Assembly (NCBI GenBank): GCA_014706295.1
Contig: JACSVZ010000012.1
Span: 13,634,227 to 13,698,226, forward strand
From: Lycocorax pyrrhopterus obiensis
Lineage: Eukaryota; Chordata; Aves; Passeriformes; Paradisaeidae
DNA: 64,000 bases
Direction: 5' to 3'
In this document: piece by piece, positions 26,107 through 40,315 of the stretch
How positions within the stretch are numbered: position 1 is the stretch's first letter
How the letters are laid out: each line of letters starts with the position of its first letter
Made by a program: the position numbers and the translations under genes
The notes under the pieces: model-generated
The model's database searches: none
The model's input: the letters and a program-made list of their open reading frames with translations, nothing else
What the model was told of the DNA's origin: nothing

Positions 26107-29100
26107 AGGCGCAGGCTGTCTCAGATGGAGCTATTTAATCAGCAACGTGCTGATAAGCTGACCACCAAAGCTGCCCACTGATGATCATTAGCAGCAGGTC
26201 AGTGGTAAATGAGCTCAGATGTGGTTTCCTGGCAGCAAGGGGACCCTTTCTACTCACTGAGAGTTTTTTCTTTCAGCAGTGGCTATTTGCACATGCCAGC
26301 AGTGTTCACACCTGACCCTGGCTGCAGACCATAAACATTGCCCTGCTGCAGCAGTGACAGTGGCAAAGGAGCCTGGGGCTGCCCACACAGGGTTCCCCAT
26401 GCCAGCCACGGGAGTGGGACAGGCACCCAGCCACACGGCTGCATCCCGCTCTGCCCCGGTGTGCTCCTGAGATGAGGGGCAGAAATGCCCCTGGCAGGAG
26501 CAGCAAGTACTGCTGAGGGTGGATTAGGTCAGGAATGTGGAAGGATTTGACAGCTCAGACACCAGAGATGAGGACAGGGGTGCTGCAGGCAGAGAGCCAA
26601 GGCATGTTGGTACTCACATCTCCTGGATCAGGCCTCCTGCCCCGGCGGAGAGGAGCCACTCCAGCCTCGTTAGTTTGGAAAGTGTGCATCCCTCCTTTCT
26701 GGAAATGGGCCTATCCCCACCACCATCCTTTCCGTGTGGTTGCCATGGAGAGAACAAATGTTTTTGTGCCTTTCCTGAGTTAAGTTTGGATCTAGCTGCA
26801 AGTGGAATTGATTAGCAAAGGTGAGTTGATATATCGCTCGGCAGATCCAAGGGTAATGCTCCAAATCTCAGGTCTGCACACATCTTTTGGGCTCATGGCA
26901 TCAGCCCCATTGGCATTCCAACAGCAGCATGGCTGGGGCATGTGGGAGGGATCCCAGGCTACTGGGACAGAGCTCCTTGATGGGACACATCTCCAGCATA
27001 AGCAACATAAGCTCCAACATAAGCTCTTCAGCCTTGGTGCTGAGCTGAGATTCACCTTCAGCATCTTAAGCACTGATCTTGTATAAACCACTGGCTGATA
27101 TACACACCGTCCTGTGCACAGGGGCTGCTGCTTCTCATTCCAAATGGACAGTTGCAAGGAAAAACCAGTGACCCCCAGAAGGATCAAAACCAAACACTTA
27201 AAGAAACTCTTCCAGGAGAAGCATTTGAAAGACACGGGAGTGCCAGCACAGCACTCTGCACATGTCAGGGACCCGGGAAGATGGAGAGACCACAGCATCC
27301 AGTTCTGCTGACACAGAGTCAGCCCTCACCAAGTCTAATATAAATCTGTTGCACATCATCACCCCCAAGGAGCCTCAGTAGGTGAGTGGTGTTGCAAGTG
27401 AGGCCAGTTTTTCACGGTATGTGCTGTATTCTTACAGCTACTGATTCAGCTAAAAGCATGTTCCGCCCTGGGGCTGGGCAATTACAAATTTAGAAGCTCT
27501 AGTTCTAGGTCCATAAATATCTTTGTGGTAACCTTTCTCATTGCATCTGGGAAGAGCCCAAACAGGAAATCTCAGGTAGAAATGGGAAATGAAACCTCAT
27601 AATTTGAGTCATCAATCATATGGTAAAGTTAGGAGAGGAGTTAGCCTGAGTACAAAGGAGCATGTCCCTGGCAGGGCTTCTAGAAATAGAAGCAGCAATT
27701 TCTTCTGGTTTCCTGGAAATCTCGTATCTGAACTTGCTCTTAATTTTCCTGCTGGAAAAGGACTAAAATCTGACCTACTTTTGAGCAAAAGAGCCATTGG
27801 GATCAGAGTCCCAAAATAGGCCTGGGCATAGATGCTTCCTTGGTGCCCACTGAGGCTGGTTGTTTGGTGCAATGAGATAATGCTTCTCTGCAAGGATTTC
27901 AAACAAAGAGATTCTGTAATCAAGGCTTCAAATAAAATTATCTGCCTTGTTGTTCAGGGCTAAAGAGTCCATCTTAATATTGAAAGGCAGTTGTGTTTTC
28001 TGTCTTGAGCTTGAGTTTTGTCATAAATTTAAAAAAAAAAGCCTGACCCTGGTAACCAAACCGCTGAGGAGCCACTGCTCAAAGTGAAGTCAGACTCTGA
28101 AATCAGCCCTCACAAACAGTTGGTTTTGTGGCCTTTTGAAAATAACTGTTTTCAGATGTGCAATTGGGAATTTGCCAGGCCGCTCCAGATATTTCCCCAG
28201 AGGTCCAGATGGTACAAAAAGACATGGAAAATAAGATATGTCATTCTTAAAAAAGATTAGTGACACTCTGCCTTGCTGTAAAGTACTCTCATTGTATCAG
28301 CCTGGGTTTGGGGTGTGTGACCCGAAGCTCTGCAGCCCTTTGCAAAGAGAGGGTGTCGTGAGGGACTCCATGAACACACCCCAAGCAGCCCAGTCTCACT
28401 GAAGGAGAAGCATCTTCCACACCAGCACAGTGATATTTTTTTTAGCTGTAACACTCAAAACACTGCTAGAATGAATATCCAATCAGCCTCGGAGCACCCA
28501 GCAAGCCCCCTGCCTCAGCCTCTCAGAGTGATCCTGAGAGCTGCCCTGGAACAAAATGCTTGAAATCTGCTGTTCTCTTTGGGTGAGAAATTCCAAAGAA
28601 GGGGGTTTGGAAAAAGTTGCCATTCCACTTCACAATGAGGACCAGATTTTCAAGAATTCCTACTGAAAGAAAATTCCGACACATTTGGAAACTAATTTTG
28701 GAAAACAGAAATATTTCCATCCGTTTGGGGGAAGGAGGCACTATGTGTCCCACAGAGAGCACAATCCCCAGCACAGCTCTGAGCCCCGGGGTGTCACTCT
28801 GGAGGACAGTGGCCAGCTGAGGACACTTGTCAGTGCCCTGGGAAGCACAGGGAGATGTCCAAACAACTTCCCAGTAACTTGGTAGCATCTGCCTCGCATT
28901 TTTGTTTGTGTATCTGGTTTCAGTCTTGAACAAAAAAATGAAACAAGACCAAGCCCTGGAGAGCATTTGCTTAGTGTGTCTGGGCAAAGCCATGGTAAGC
29001 CCGACTTGGCAGGCTCTGAGAGGGAAAGCTAAGCCACTCCCCAGCCTCCCCATCCTCTCCAACAGAATGTTCCCAGAGCCCCTAAGGACAGGGATGCGGG

Positions 29101-32100
29101 ATTTAGCAGGACTTCAGGAGCCACCTGTGGATCAGGGGGCTGCCCAGCAGAGCCAGCAGCTCATCCAGACCTCTTAGACTTCATCACCTGCATCAGAGCT
29201 CCCCAGAGCACAGTCCACGACTGCTCTTTGGGAATCATGGGAGGATCTGGACCATTCTCCAGCTGCCAGAGCAGCAGAGCCGAGGGCCTGACTCATGTCC
29301 CTCTGCGGGATGGAGCTGGGATGGAGCTGGGGTGGTGGGCAGCCTAAAGGCCGCTGCTGGCCCTCAGCCCCCGTGCCCCACTGCAGACACAGGAATATTT
29401 CATGGGATAATGATAGCCCAGTGGAATCTGACTGCCCGCCGGACCGCTGCGTGCTGCTGCTTGCAAAATACTATTTCTGGCACCATCACCATCCCAAACC
29501 CCAGACCGTAACGCTGCAGCCACAGTCTGCCCGATTCCCAGAAATTCCAGCAATGGATGAGGCAGAGGATTTTTCTCACACACCCACACAGGAACTTAGG
29601 AAAGGAAAAGCTAAATGCAAATGCAGAAGCTGTTGGTGATGGTCACCTAAGTCCTACCTAAGCATCCAGCCTGGAGAAGCTGCTGTCTCCTAGGATATTA
29701 AATGCTCCCAGGGCTTTTCTCAGGAATTTTCTCCTGGGGTCTCTGATTGCAGCCTCTCCTCGTCCAGGTTGATCCCCTGTCACTGACTGAAATGTGCCTG
29801 CCATGTTGTGAGGAGAACAACTCATTGTGCAATTGAAGAATCTGAGTTTCTCCAGGGATTATTCTAATTGGACACCAGCTATTTTTACCCCATATCGTAT
29901 GTTGGAAATACAACTTTAAAACCACACTGGAGCAGCCAAGTTAAATACTGTAATAACCCTGAAAATAGGGTTAGCGACTTTAATGGCTAACAACAACACT
30001 TCCAGCAATAACTCCGAAGCAGAGGGAATAACTGCCATGCTTCTTGGCACAAGCTGGACTCTGGGAGAGTCAGGGATCAACCTGCAACCCTTGACAGGAG
30101 CTCACAGCTATTCAAGTCCATCAGCAGAAGCTCTGTCATAACCACTGCAAATGATGGGTGGCTGAAGTGGCTCAGATAAACAGTGTCAAATCCTAGAAAC
30201 AAATTACATTTACAACAGCTTCTGTATTCATGAATATCACTATAGCAGGTCTCATAAATTTTCCAGCAAACCAGTGATTATGGCTAATGGGAAAGAGGCC
30301 AGTGGCTTAGTGCCCAGAGCAGCTTGGGAATCCTGGGCTCCCTCACAACTCACGCTGGGACCAGAGCAGGAAGGAGCAGCGCCGAGTCCTGCCTGCCCAC
30401 AATCCCACAGTGCCGTGGTGCTGGGCAGCTCAGCAAGCCTGGGAAAGCCATGGGCCAGCAACCATCCACCGCCACTGGGCTTCATCCTGATTTACTTTTC
30501 CTAGGCCACGTAGAGAGCTCCTGTACCAGGACCCTGCTGCCTAAGCTACACCCTCATGCTCAGAAACAGGTTTGGCAAAAGCTCTGGGGAAAAAAAATTC
30601 CCTTCTTCTTCCTAAAATATCACACATGCTCTGCAGTGGGCTAGTCTGGCAAATCTCCAATTACATGGGCACAGGTTTGGAAGGGCTGGGGTTAAACTTA
30701 GCTCCAAATGTACACAGTTTGCATCTTATTTTACAGCTGCAGGACGCCTGCTCAGTTTAAGTCTCAAAGCCTTTTCGCTGCCCCGCACCCTGTCCCTTTT
30801 CAGGTGGGGGCCTGGTGGTCCCCAGGGGGCATAGAGATGCCCTATCTCTGCAGCCAACTGAGTGATGGCACCACACCAGCTGAAGGCCTGTGTCCAGTTT
30901 GGGATGTTGGATGAATCTTCCAGACAGATCATCAGGTATGTGGCCATTCTGCTTCCCCAGGGCCACCCAGGACAGCTCCCTGGCACTGGGGATCAATTGC
31001 ACCCAGATTTCCAGAGCTCCTTGTGCAGAGAGGCTCCTTGAAAAAGCCCCTGGGATGCTCAGTTGCAAAAGCCCACAGCAGACAGCTTCCAGGACCCAGT
31101 GCATTTCACCAGGGTTAAACTTGTTTCACCTTGAGCACAGCTCTACACAGAAAACTGGGAATTGAAAAAATATATTGTCCAGACAAGTGACCCTCACTTG
31201 TGCAAGGTAACGTCCTCCTATGCTGCCCATTTTCCAAACCCCTTAGAAAATACCTGCTGGCTAATGCAAGAGCACCCCTGGAAAGCCCCCAGCCCTGGCC
31301 TGCTGTGTACACAGCTCATAGGGGGTCTCAGACAGAAGGGATTTTCCTGAACACATCACAGTGTGGATGGACCAAGCAATTTTGACAGCACTGGGATGGT
31401 TAAAGACAAAGTTTGGAGCTTTGGGTTTGGGTTTTTTTGTTTTGTTTTACTCAGTTTTCTGTGGTCTTCGATGCCACTTTAGCACCTGCTTTGAGCTTTG
31501 GAAAGACCCATCCCACAGACACCAGCTGGGTGAAATGTTGCTCAGCAGTTTCTTTAACCCCCCAGGATTTTGGTTACTGTAGCCCACAAAGCCAGTGGCT
31601 CATTTGTTTCTCATTGTGGAGTATCTCCACATCCCAGGTTTGTGGCTGCAATCCACATCATTGGTTCTACCCCACACTGCTGACGTCCTTTCCCCACAGC
31701 TCTGAAACTCCCTTGACCTTGCTCCCCGTGGTCCCTAGAAAAGTTTAACTTCTTTCCATTTTTAGAGGCCAGTCAGGCTCAAAATCCATTGTGGATTCCA
31801 GCAGCAGAGACCCAGGTGCCAAAGTAAGAGGATGAAGGGAGCCCCTGGGAGCACCTTACTGTGCCATGGGCAGGAGACCACAGGAGTGGGCTGGCATGGG
31901 AGCTCAGCTTCTCTTGTTCCCAACCACATTGAATCCCGGGCACATACATTATCCCAAAATAGTGGGATCAGCCACATGGATGGACTTCTCTTGGGAAAGG
32001 GCAGACAAACAGCACGCTGTAGGGTGACAGGGCAGGACAGAGGAGTTACTCACAGAAGCATTTCCTTTCTCATGATCACTCCGTTTATCTCTGATTAGAA

Positions 32101-35100
32101 CAGGGTTTTTTTAAACTTCAATCAGTCAGCCTGGGAAAATAGGATGGCAGTTCCTCTAACTGTCCAGCAAACCGCTTGTGAAAAGCATTTGTGAGAGCTC
32201 AGCTAATCCACAGAAATTGCTCCAGACAGGCAGCACTGCCTCCAAAAAGGCGTTATACAACATATAACTTCTAAACCTCTTACTCAAAAAACCTAAACTC
32301 AATTCCAATAGGAGCTGGCTTGTAATGAATTTGGTGCTGATGCCAGTGTGAGGTGTGTAAATAGCGTGTGTCAATAACACCTCAGCTATTTGGCTGTAGT
32401 CACTGCAGCAAATACATCAAGCTATTGTGCTTCCCTTACAAACCTGTCATCACACGCACCACCCCAGCTGCCAAAGCTTCTGCCTTTTTTTTTTCTCCCC
32501 AGATGTTTCAATCTCCAGTTTGAAGCTGACATCTGGAGAAGTGATGTTGTAGAAATGCTACACATCAGCAGGCCAAATATGGGACATGCTATGGAAATGA
32601 AAGTGTAGTGACAGAACAAAATTAATGGGCATCCAGATGCAAGTCAATAAGTGATATAGTGCCTGTCAGGAGTTTCCTAATGGAAAAACAGGCAAGAAAC
32701 CTTGTTGTACTGAAAGGCCTCCCAGGAGGGATGTGACATCTGGCCAGTCACAGTTTCTGGGAAAAAGGCACACTCTGCAATCTGAGTCCCCCAAATCACT
32801 CGACATTTCCAGTGCCCCTCTCTGCTCCTCACTCCCACGTGCTTGTTCAGCCGCCCTGCTCCTCTCCCATCTTTTCATCCTTTGCAGCCATTTCTGCCAA
32901 GACAAAAGGACATCTGAAATACCTCCTCCATGGTGTTTTGGGGGCTCAGCCATCTCAGGAGATGAGACTGCAGGCAGGGGACATGGTTTACTGTCCAGAA
33001 AGGTCGAGAGGAAAGTGAAACAAATAGGCAGTTTTAAATTTATATTTTTCCTCTGTAGACATGCTGAGGAATTCTCCAGCAGTTCAGACCAAAAAAGAAA
33101 ACCCCAAACCTCAACTCTGGTCATTTTATTTACACAAGGAGGAATGCAGGAATTCTGATTTACCCCAAAGTGTCTTTGGTTACCCTGTATCACTACAAAT
33201 TTGTTAAGAGTAGAACTAACCCACAATCCCACTAAAGACACAACTGCAAGTTTTAATTCAAATAGCTACTGCAGCCCATAAATATAGGAAAACACAGCTC
33301 CTGCTGCACTTTCAGAAACACATCAGCAGAGAGAAAACAGGTAAGTAAGAAAAAGCCATGAGCTAGGCAAGGGTGATAAATTTTCAGGAAGCAGGAAGAA
33401 ATAAATTGGGAGTTTAGTTCTTCTAAAAGTAATTCCTATTTTTTCAGTGAATATTTATATTGGCTCTGTGTTCCTATCTTTCCAGTCAAAATTCTGTTTC
33501 TCACCACGTGATGATGTGTTTTAACATGAGGCCAAAAGGGATTCATATTCCAGCTAAAGCAACATGGATGTGCACATTGTACACACATGATTTGCCTTCA
33601 GTGAGGCTGCCCGGAGAAAGGCAAGAAAGTTTCAGATCATTGCAAGCAGATGTGGTGTCGATCTCAACCAGCTACTAGACCAGAAAGGGAAACCAAGCTC
33701 TGATGGGCAGCAATCTGCAGTAGGGAAAAGGGACTCTTGCTTGGAAAGAGAGCACAGTTTACATCCCTTATGGGAATTTACATATTCTGCTATGGGAATA
33801 AAACCTGCTTTTGATGCCAGTTCTTACATGTCCTCTTTGGCCACCCATGAGAGTGGAAGGACAAGCAGATGGGGCAGAAGCAGATTCTGCATGGCTGGTT
33901 AAATCAGCTGCTTCACGTGTGTCAAGACCTTCGGTTAGGGTAGATACGCCCCAGGGAATTGCTGATTTCAGTATAATCACCCCAAACTGCACAGGAATGC
34001 CAGGAGAGGCTGCCTTAGCCATAGCATTGCTTGGCAGAGAAGGTGTCTTGCATTTAATCTTGGTAACCTAGACAAGGTCATCTGAAAGCTGGTTGCAGAG
34101 AGGCTTGGAGGTCCCGGAAGAGCTGGAGCCCAGTCACCATCTTTGCCCAATTTCAGGAGCTGTTGCTCAGCAGAGATGATTCCTTAGGCACTTGATTTAC
34201 CTCCAAAGCCTGCTAAAAACCACTTACACAGAGATCAGGCTTATACTGCCAAGAAGCATTCCTGGTTACTTTGGAGGAATTAGTACCTCAAAGAGAGTAA
34301 GATCCCTTAGCAAAGGGACTCATTTTTCATTATCAATTACATTTATACTGGGGATTTCCCAACATAGTTTTTTTTGGTAAGGATATGATCTTTTCTTTCT
34401 TTTTTTTTAGCTTATTTTTTTACATTCCTAAAGTAAAAGGAAAACACAGCTTTGCTGTGTTGAAACCCATCCTGACTGAAGCAGCGGGTGAGGATGGAGA
34501 TGTTAAAAATGAGTGAGCACTGCAGAAAGCATTAGTGATTTACATGCAAAAGCAAACTTTACCTATATTGTATTTATGTCCCCAGACCGTTTTTTTTTTT
34601 CCCTGGGAATATGTGAGTTCCCATCTCTTCAAAAGGAGGAGTTTGTTTTCAGTGGCAGTTCTTGGAACTGGAACACTAAGTCTGATGCCAACTGAAAAAT
34701 TGATATGCAGAGGGTGCACCCTGCTGCTTTCCAGTTACTTGAATTCCTGCCCTGGAGCTCTGGCTGCCTGTGCTTCTCTGGGAAGCAAATAATCACATCA
34801 AACCTAAGGGATTTGTTTGAAGACAGATTTGAGGGTTCAAGAACCCTTTTGTTTAAATGGGGCCTCAGACAGAAACTGGAGATCCTTCATGTTTAAGTTG
34901 CTCTTTGAGCAATGGAACAAAGTACAGTTTCTTAGGCTCATCTGTCCCATTTCCTTTCCCCTCCTTCCCACAATAACCTCTGTCTCCTCTTGCTTTCCTG
35001 AGGATCTGGTGATGCTGACAGCTCCCCTGTCCTCTGCCTCTGCACACCATCTACCTCCTGTGCCCCACAGGCTGCATGCACTGGCTGGCCAGCACTGATC

Positions 35101-37536
35101 ACCCAGAACACTTCCAACTGTAGGGAACTGCTGAGCACATTCTTGTTTCTTTTTGGAAGGAGGGCGTGATTCCAGATCTTTTCCCTCTATCCAGAAACCA
35201 GGTTTTATTATAGAAACTACAGGAATTCAGCCTGCAGATTTAAAAGAGAAGGAGATAGACAAGGTGAGTGTGTAAATGTTCTTACCCTGCGAAATAAGAT
35301 TAACAGGGAAATGTAGCAGGAATTTAGTTACAACAAGTAAACTTGAAATGCAGACCCCAAGAGAAGGGGTCTCTGTCTCTTGCTCTGGCTTGTGAATTTA
35401 GATGAGCTTGCCTCTTGCAGCATTTTAATTTTTCTTTTAACTTAAGAGGACAAGCAGGATGGAGTTACAAATTATTCCAACTATAATTAACTTACAATGA
35501 ATGCAGAGCTAATCTCTGCGTTGCCAGCACGGATACAGGCAGGAAAGCCTTTCTCAGATCAGGTCCTGTGTGCCAACAATTCTGGTCAATGATTATCCCT
35601 TGCAAAAAACCTATGACATACTCCCTCCAGTCACCTGTTTACATCCCAAATGTTCTCAAGTTCTGCTATTTCAAGCTTAACTCTTGTGACCTTACTCAAT
35701 GATATTCAATCCAAGTCTCTTTACCATATCCTGCAAGGCAAACAACTTCACGTCAGTTTTAGTAACCAGTGCTATGTCATGCCTGTGGACAATGACTCTA
35801 AATATGCCCACGCCCATATGTTTCCTAAATTTGGATGTCTGTGATAGCCAACACCAGGGGCTGGGTAGGCAGTCCTGCTTCACCAAAGAAGAATTTGGGG
35901 CATTTTCGCTCTTTGAACATTCTCTTTCACCTTCTGAGCATTTCCTGGATTAATTCAGATTTACTAGAAGATACCAGCTAAGCAGGATGAGCAAACCAAT
36001 TGTGACTCCTGCAAAACATTTCTAAGAGGTGGATGAGTCAGATAACAGATCCACAGAGCAGAAGATATCCACCCCCTACAGCAGCCAACTGTCAAAGCTT
36101 ACAGACAGTATGAAAACAGGTCAAGTACGGAGTAATATTTCTCCTAAATACTCCACCAGACTCAGTGGTTTGTGGCTCAGGGAATTCCTGAAGCAGAGAT
36201 GTTGTATCTGTGTGTAATAGCCTGGACATACTTTTCTTCCTGGTATTTCTTCAATAGGTTCTTGAACCCAAACATTTTAGTACTCACAGTGTCCCGTGGA
36301 AATAAGCTCCTCAGTCTATGTGTGAATTGTCCCTTTCTTTTTGATCCTGGCACTTTCTAGGCCACTTTCTTTCCTTTTCAGTCTTTGCTCACCCTCCATG
36401 CCAAGTTTTGTAATGAAACTCTAAGACAGAGAGTGAGCAAGTCCCACTCACTACTCAACTTCTGGTCTCCTTTGGAAAATGCTCTGATGTTTTTTCCCAG
36501 GGAAGCCAGTAAGTATGTGACCAGTTTTTACCCCAGTACACTCACACACATAAGCATCACCTTTGAAAATTCCCTCGCAGCAGCATTTCTGTATTGCAAA
36601 AGCTACAGGATTACTCCTGTAAAAACAAATTATCGTCATCAGCTCAACTGCATCCTAATTTGCACAATTTTTTATCTGTTATGAGACACTGGTGGAGCTT
36701 ATCTGAACTGCTGCTATCTGCTGGCATGCTGACATTGCACAGGATGCAGAAAAATGGTGATTCCTCAGTGTATTGCCCTGACCTCAGCTTTGCACCCCAT
36801 TTATGCCTGCTTCTGCTCTTACTGCTCCAGGCCATACATGTCAAAGGTGAGGTGTTGCTCAGTCCAGAGGGCACGGCAGCAGCAGCACAGGGAAGGGATG
36901 TTAACCTCCCCCAGTTCAGGGAGCTGGTTTAAGCACAGTTCTGTGTGTTACTGTACAGGTACAGTGGAAACTGTTCTGAAGGAAAGAGGTTGGGGGCAAG
37001 GAGCCAGAGGAACTTCTTTAATTGGCTTTTTCCCTGCATCCACCACATTCTAAGCACTCTCAGCAGAGGGGCAGAACTGGAGATGGCTAATAGCTCTCAG
37101 GCTTGCAATGCTCTGACTGGACAGACATATGCATATTTCTCCACAAATCCTCCAACACTCTCATGTACAGCCTTTCTGTTTAGACTGATTTATAAGCATG
37201 CTTGCAGCAGGACTCCTCTTGATCTAGAAAATACTGAATGACCTGTCTTTAACCCCTTCAGAAAAGGAAACTACCATGTTTAAAAAAGCTTGGCTGATTG
37301 TTGGTGCAGCTCCATCTCATCCTTCCTCAACTCCTGCTAGTTCAGCTGAGCCTTTGGTCTCACTCCCCAGCTTCCCATTGCTCCTCTGCAGCTGGGAGAG
37401 GCTCCCAGGCATGGCTGTCCTTATGGTCTCACCAAAACCAGTTTCACCAGGGATACCACGTAAGCTGTCAGTCCTAGAGATGTAGGGAGCCAAGCCCAGC
37501 AGCCCAGAAGTTTGCCCTGATCACTTGGGTTTTGGC

Positions 37537-37555
37537 TTTTTTTTTTTTTTTTTTT
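37537..37555 (+). repeat. poly(T) run, 19 bases
   Basis: An uninterrupted run of 19 T lies immediately beside the 3' end of the adjacent minus-strand CR1. CR1 elements usually end in short 8-bp repeats rather than poly(A), so the run is either independent or an expansion of the insertion site. Confidence 0.9.
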
Positions 37556-37770
37556 AATGGTTTGGGTTGGAAGGAACCTTACAGCCCATCCAGTTGCACC
37601 CCTTACCATGGGCAGGGACACCTTCCACTATCCCAGGTTGCTCCAAGCCCCGTCCAACCTGGCCTTGGACACTTCCAGGGATGGGGCAGCCACAGCTTCT
37701 CTGGGCAACCTGTGCCAAGGCGTCACCACCCTCACAGGGAAGAATTTCTTCCTAATATCTAATCTATTTG
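37556..37770 (-). mobile_element. CR1 LINE 3' end, antisense
   Basis: Read on the plus strand this is the reverse complement of a CR1 3' end: GGTTTGGGTTGGAAGGAACC, then CCATGGGCAGGGACACCTTC, CCTTGGACACTTCCAGGGAT, TTCTCTGGGCAACCTGTGCC, and AAGAATTTCTTCCTAATATC. It is only lightly diverged and retains no open frame. Confidence 0.92.
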
Positions 37771-40315
37771 TTTCTCTCTACTGAGCAATCCTGTGAAGCC
37801 AACCATTTCTGCCTTGTCAGAGAACAAAAATGTCTTTCACACAAAACAAACAAACAAATAAGACTGAGTAGAATCCATTAATATGTCACTAAATAGGACT
37901 TGCCGGCCCTCTCTGGTCCAGAGCTGAGGCTCCCAGAAGCTGTGTTGCTTCACTGGGTTTTCCCATTGCTTGCAGTGCACTTGCAAGGATTCCTTGCACC
38001 CTGAGTGCAAAGCGGGTGGACCGGTATCCACCACGGATATCCCCAATTTCAGGATAAAACACCCACATCTGCTGACATAACGAGTTGAATGTGCTTGGTT
38101 CACAGAACTGGACATTTGATCTGTGGCTCAGTTTGGGTGTGGGAGATACCAAAGTAGCTACGAGCACCTCTCCCTTCTAGTGGCGGGTTTGTTCTGGTAC
38201 TAATTGGAGGGCTGTGTATACCTCAGACACTGGTTGGAAATAGCTCTGGACAAGACACACTGGCAGTTGAGGATAAGTAGGAAGCAGCAGCCAAGACTGG
38301 ATGTCAGGAGAGGCCACGAGGGGATGTCATAAAAACCCTGTGCTGTTTGGAGCGTTTTCATCCACGGGAATTCTTCAATAGTTGGCTCATGAAGTGTTGC
38401 AGCTGTCCCGCACTGCTGGCAAGAGCAGCGTGGCCATGTGAAGTGTCCAGGCGATGGCCGGTGGGGAATTCCGTGCCTCTTCCTAACGGGACAGAGGAGG
38501 CTTTCAGCAGACACCGCTGAAGCTTCATTTGGCACCTTACAAAGAGAAAACTTGAAAATCTGCCCCTACTGCTTTGTCGTGCTTCCATGCTGCTCTGCTG
38601 TCCTGGCTGTAAAAGGATGATAAGTCAGGACTCTGCACAGACTGGGAGCTGTAGGGAACCACTCTGAAAACAGTTTTTGCTCCAAGAAAAGCCTGGTGCA
38701 CTGTATGCAGCCATTGTGCCACAGACCCCAGGGTCTCCACACCAGCCAGATTTTCTAACCGCAGATTCCAAGTCATTCCTCTCACATTAAAAAGTTTTTG
38801 CCCCACAGGGAGAGGAACTTTAATCTTCTCAAACAGATCTGCTTTTACAGGAGGCTATTTTAGGCGTTGATTCTGTAACAGTGAAGTTATTGGACAAATG
38901 AAGAACATGGCATATGCTGACACTTGGAGCAATTTGCATTCCTCAGGTGCTAAAAGCTTTAAATACTTCCTTTGGGCATGAAATAGATCTGCTGTCAAAG
39001 AAGCCAGCATTCCTGAGAGTGCCTGTCCCACAGACTCCCACAGGGGAAAAGTCTGCTGAGCTGAACTAGTCTGACCCCAGGAAATCCTTCCCACAGCTCT
39101 CATTCTTGCTCAGTTTCTCCTTTAAGTTTCATAATTTGCTGAAAGATCAGTTTGATGTTTGATTATCTTCCTTTTCACGCACTTTCTTGGTCTTCCCCTT
39201 TTATATTAATACCACATAAAAGCTGGGATGTGAACCATGCAAGTCAGGAAGTCCGAGAGGCTCTTTCAGAGACACTCAGTCAACATTGTTAACCATTTTT
39301 TAAAACTTGTTGTCTTTGCTAATACACAAATGGCTCATTTCAGACTGGAGCTAAACACATCTGTGCAGCCAGCAGGTAACATCCCTCCAGAGATTCCTCA
39401 CTCTTGTGAGCTTATTTTTATCTATTTTAACTAAAACATCATAGAGATCTCCAGTATCAATACCTTTAAGATTTATTCATGTTGCCTTCCCCCCCCCTTT
39501 TTTTTTACACTGTTACAATAGCAGTGCTATCATGTTTTACAACAATTTAAAGGCTTTTCAGTGCATTCTTGAAGTTGCTCTGGGTTCCAAAGTACATCAG
39601 CTGTTTTTTCACGGTCAAAAAGAATGAATATTGTGTAACAGACTCTGTGTTTGCACCATTAATGGTTTGTTTGTGTATTTTTTTACACCTTCTTATTAAA
39701 CTGGAATAGTAAAATTAGGAAATTCTGGGCTCAGTTCATGGTTTACAGGAACGTCAGTTTTTCATCTGCCCTACTCACATTTGAGCATGACTCCATGCTC
39801 AAATGGACTGGACTGCTGGTCCCTATTTCTGCCTCCATAAGAACCTTTAGCTACTCATACTCCTGGCTGCACCTCCAAAGCTGTCACGGTCCCCTAAAAT
39901 TATACTCAGTAATTTATCCTTCTCCCTTCCAAATTCACTAAAGGGGTAGACAGTAAACGCCTATTTTCTCCATCACTGGGTCCTAGCTGGTGCTATTCTG
40001 GTATGAGTATTTTATTACACAAATGGGAATAAATCCACTTGGATTCATCAGACTTTCCCTCATACACTTTGTGCAAACATTTGTTTATGAATCAATGCCC
40101 CAACTGCATGTCCCCAGAATGTTGTGAGGAAAAATCATATTTTGACCCCATTTTGACCATATGTTCCATCTGGATAAAAGCTGAAGCCAAGAATTTTTTC
40201 CGCAGGCCGGATACTTGTTATTTGGGGAACCGAGGGAGTAATTAATGCAGCTCTCTATAAAGCCAGCTTGTGACCATGCATGTTCATTGGAATCTACATT
40301 CATGCCTTTTTGGAG

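Larger units (their letters stand above)
17561..40315. other. Gene-free interval between RHBDF1 and MPG promoters
   Basis: About 23 kb holds no recognisable protein-coding exon on either strand. The open frames here (the longest about 228 codons at 23670-24356 and 220 at 25221-25883) show no family similarity, no splice context and ordinary base composition. Recognised contents are a CR1 at 25.84-26.1 kb (plus), a CR1 at 37.54-37.77 kb (minus), A-rich and (CAAA)n simple repeats at 22.05-22.09 kb, and a 21-bp tandem duplication at 22.12 kb. Clusters of transcription-factor motifs at about 18.2, 26.1-26.2 and 36.7-36.9 kb are described as findings. An unspliced or weakly conserved noncoding RNA cannot be excluded by eye. 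Confidence 0.7.
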
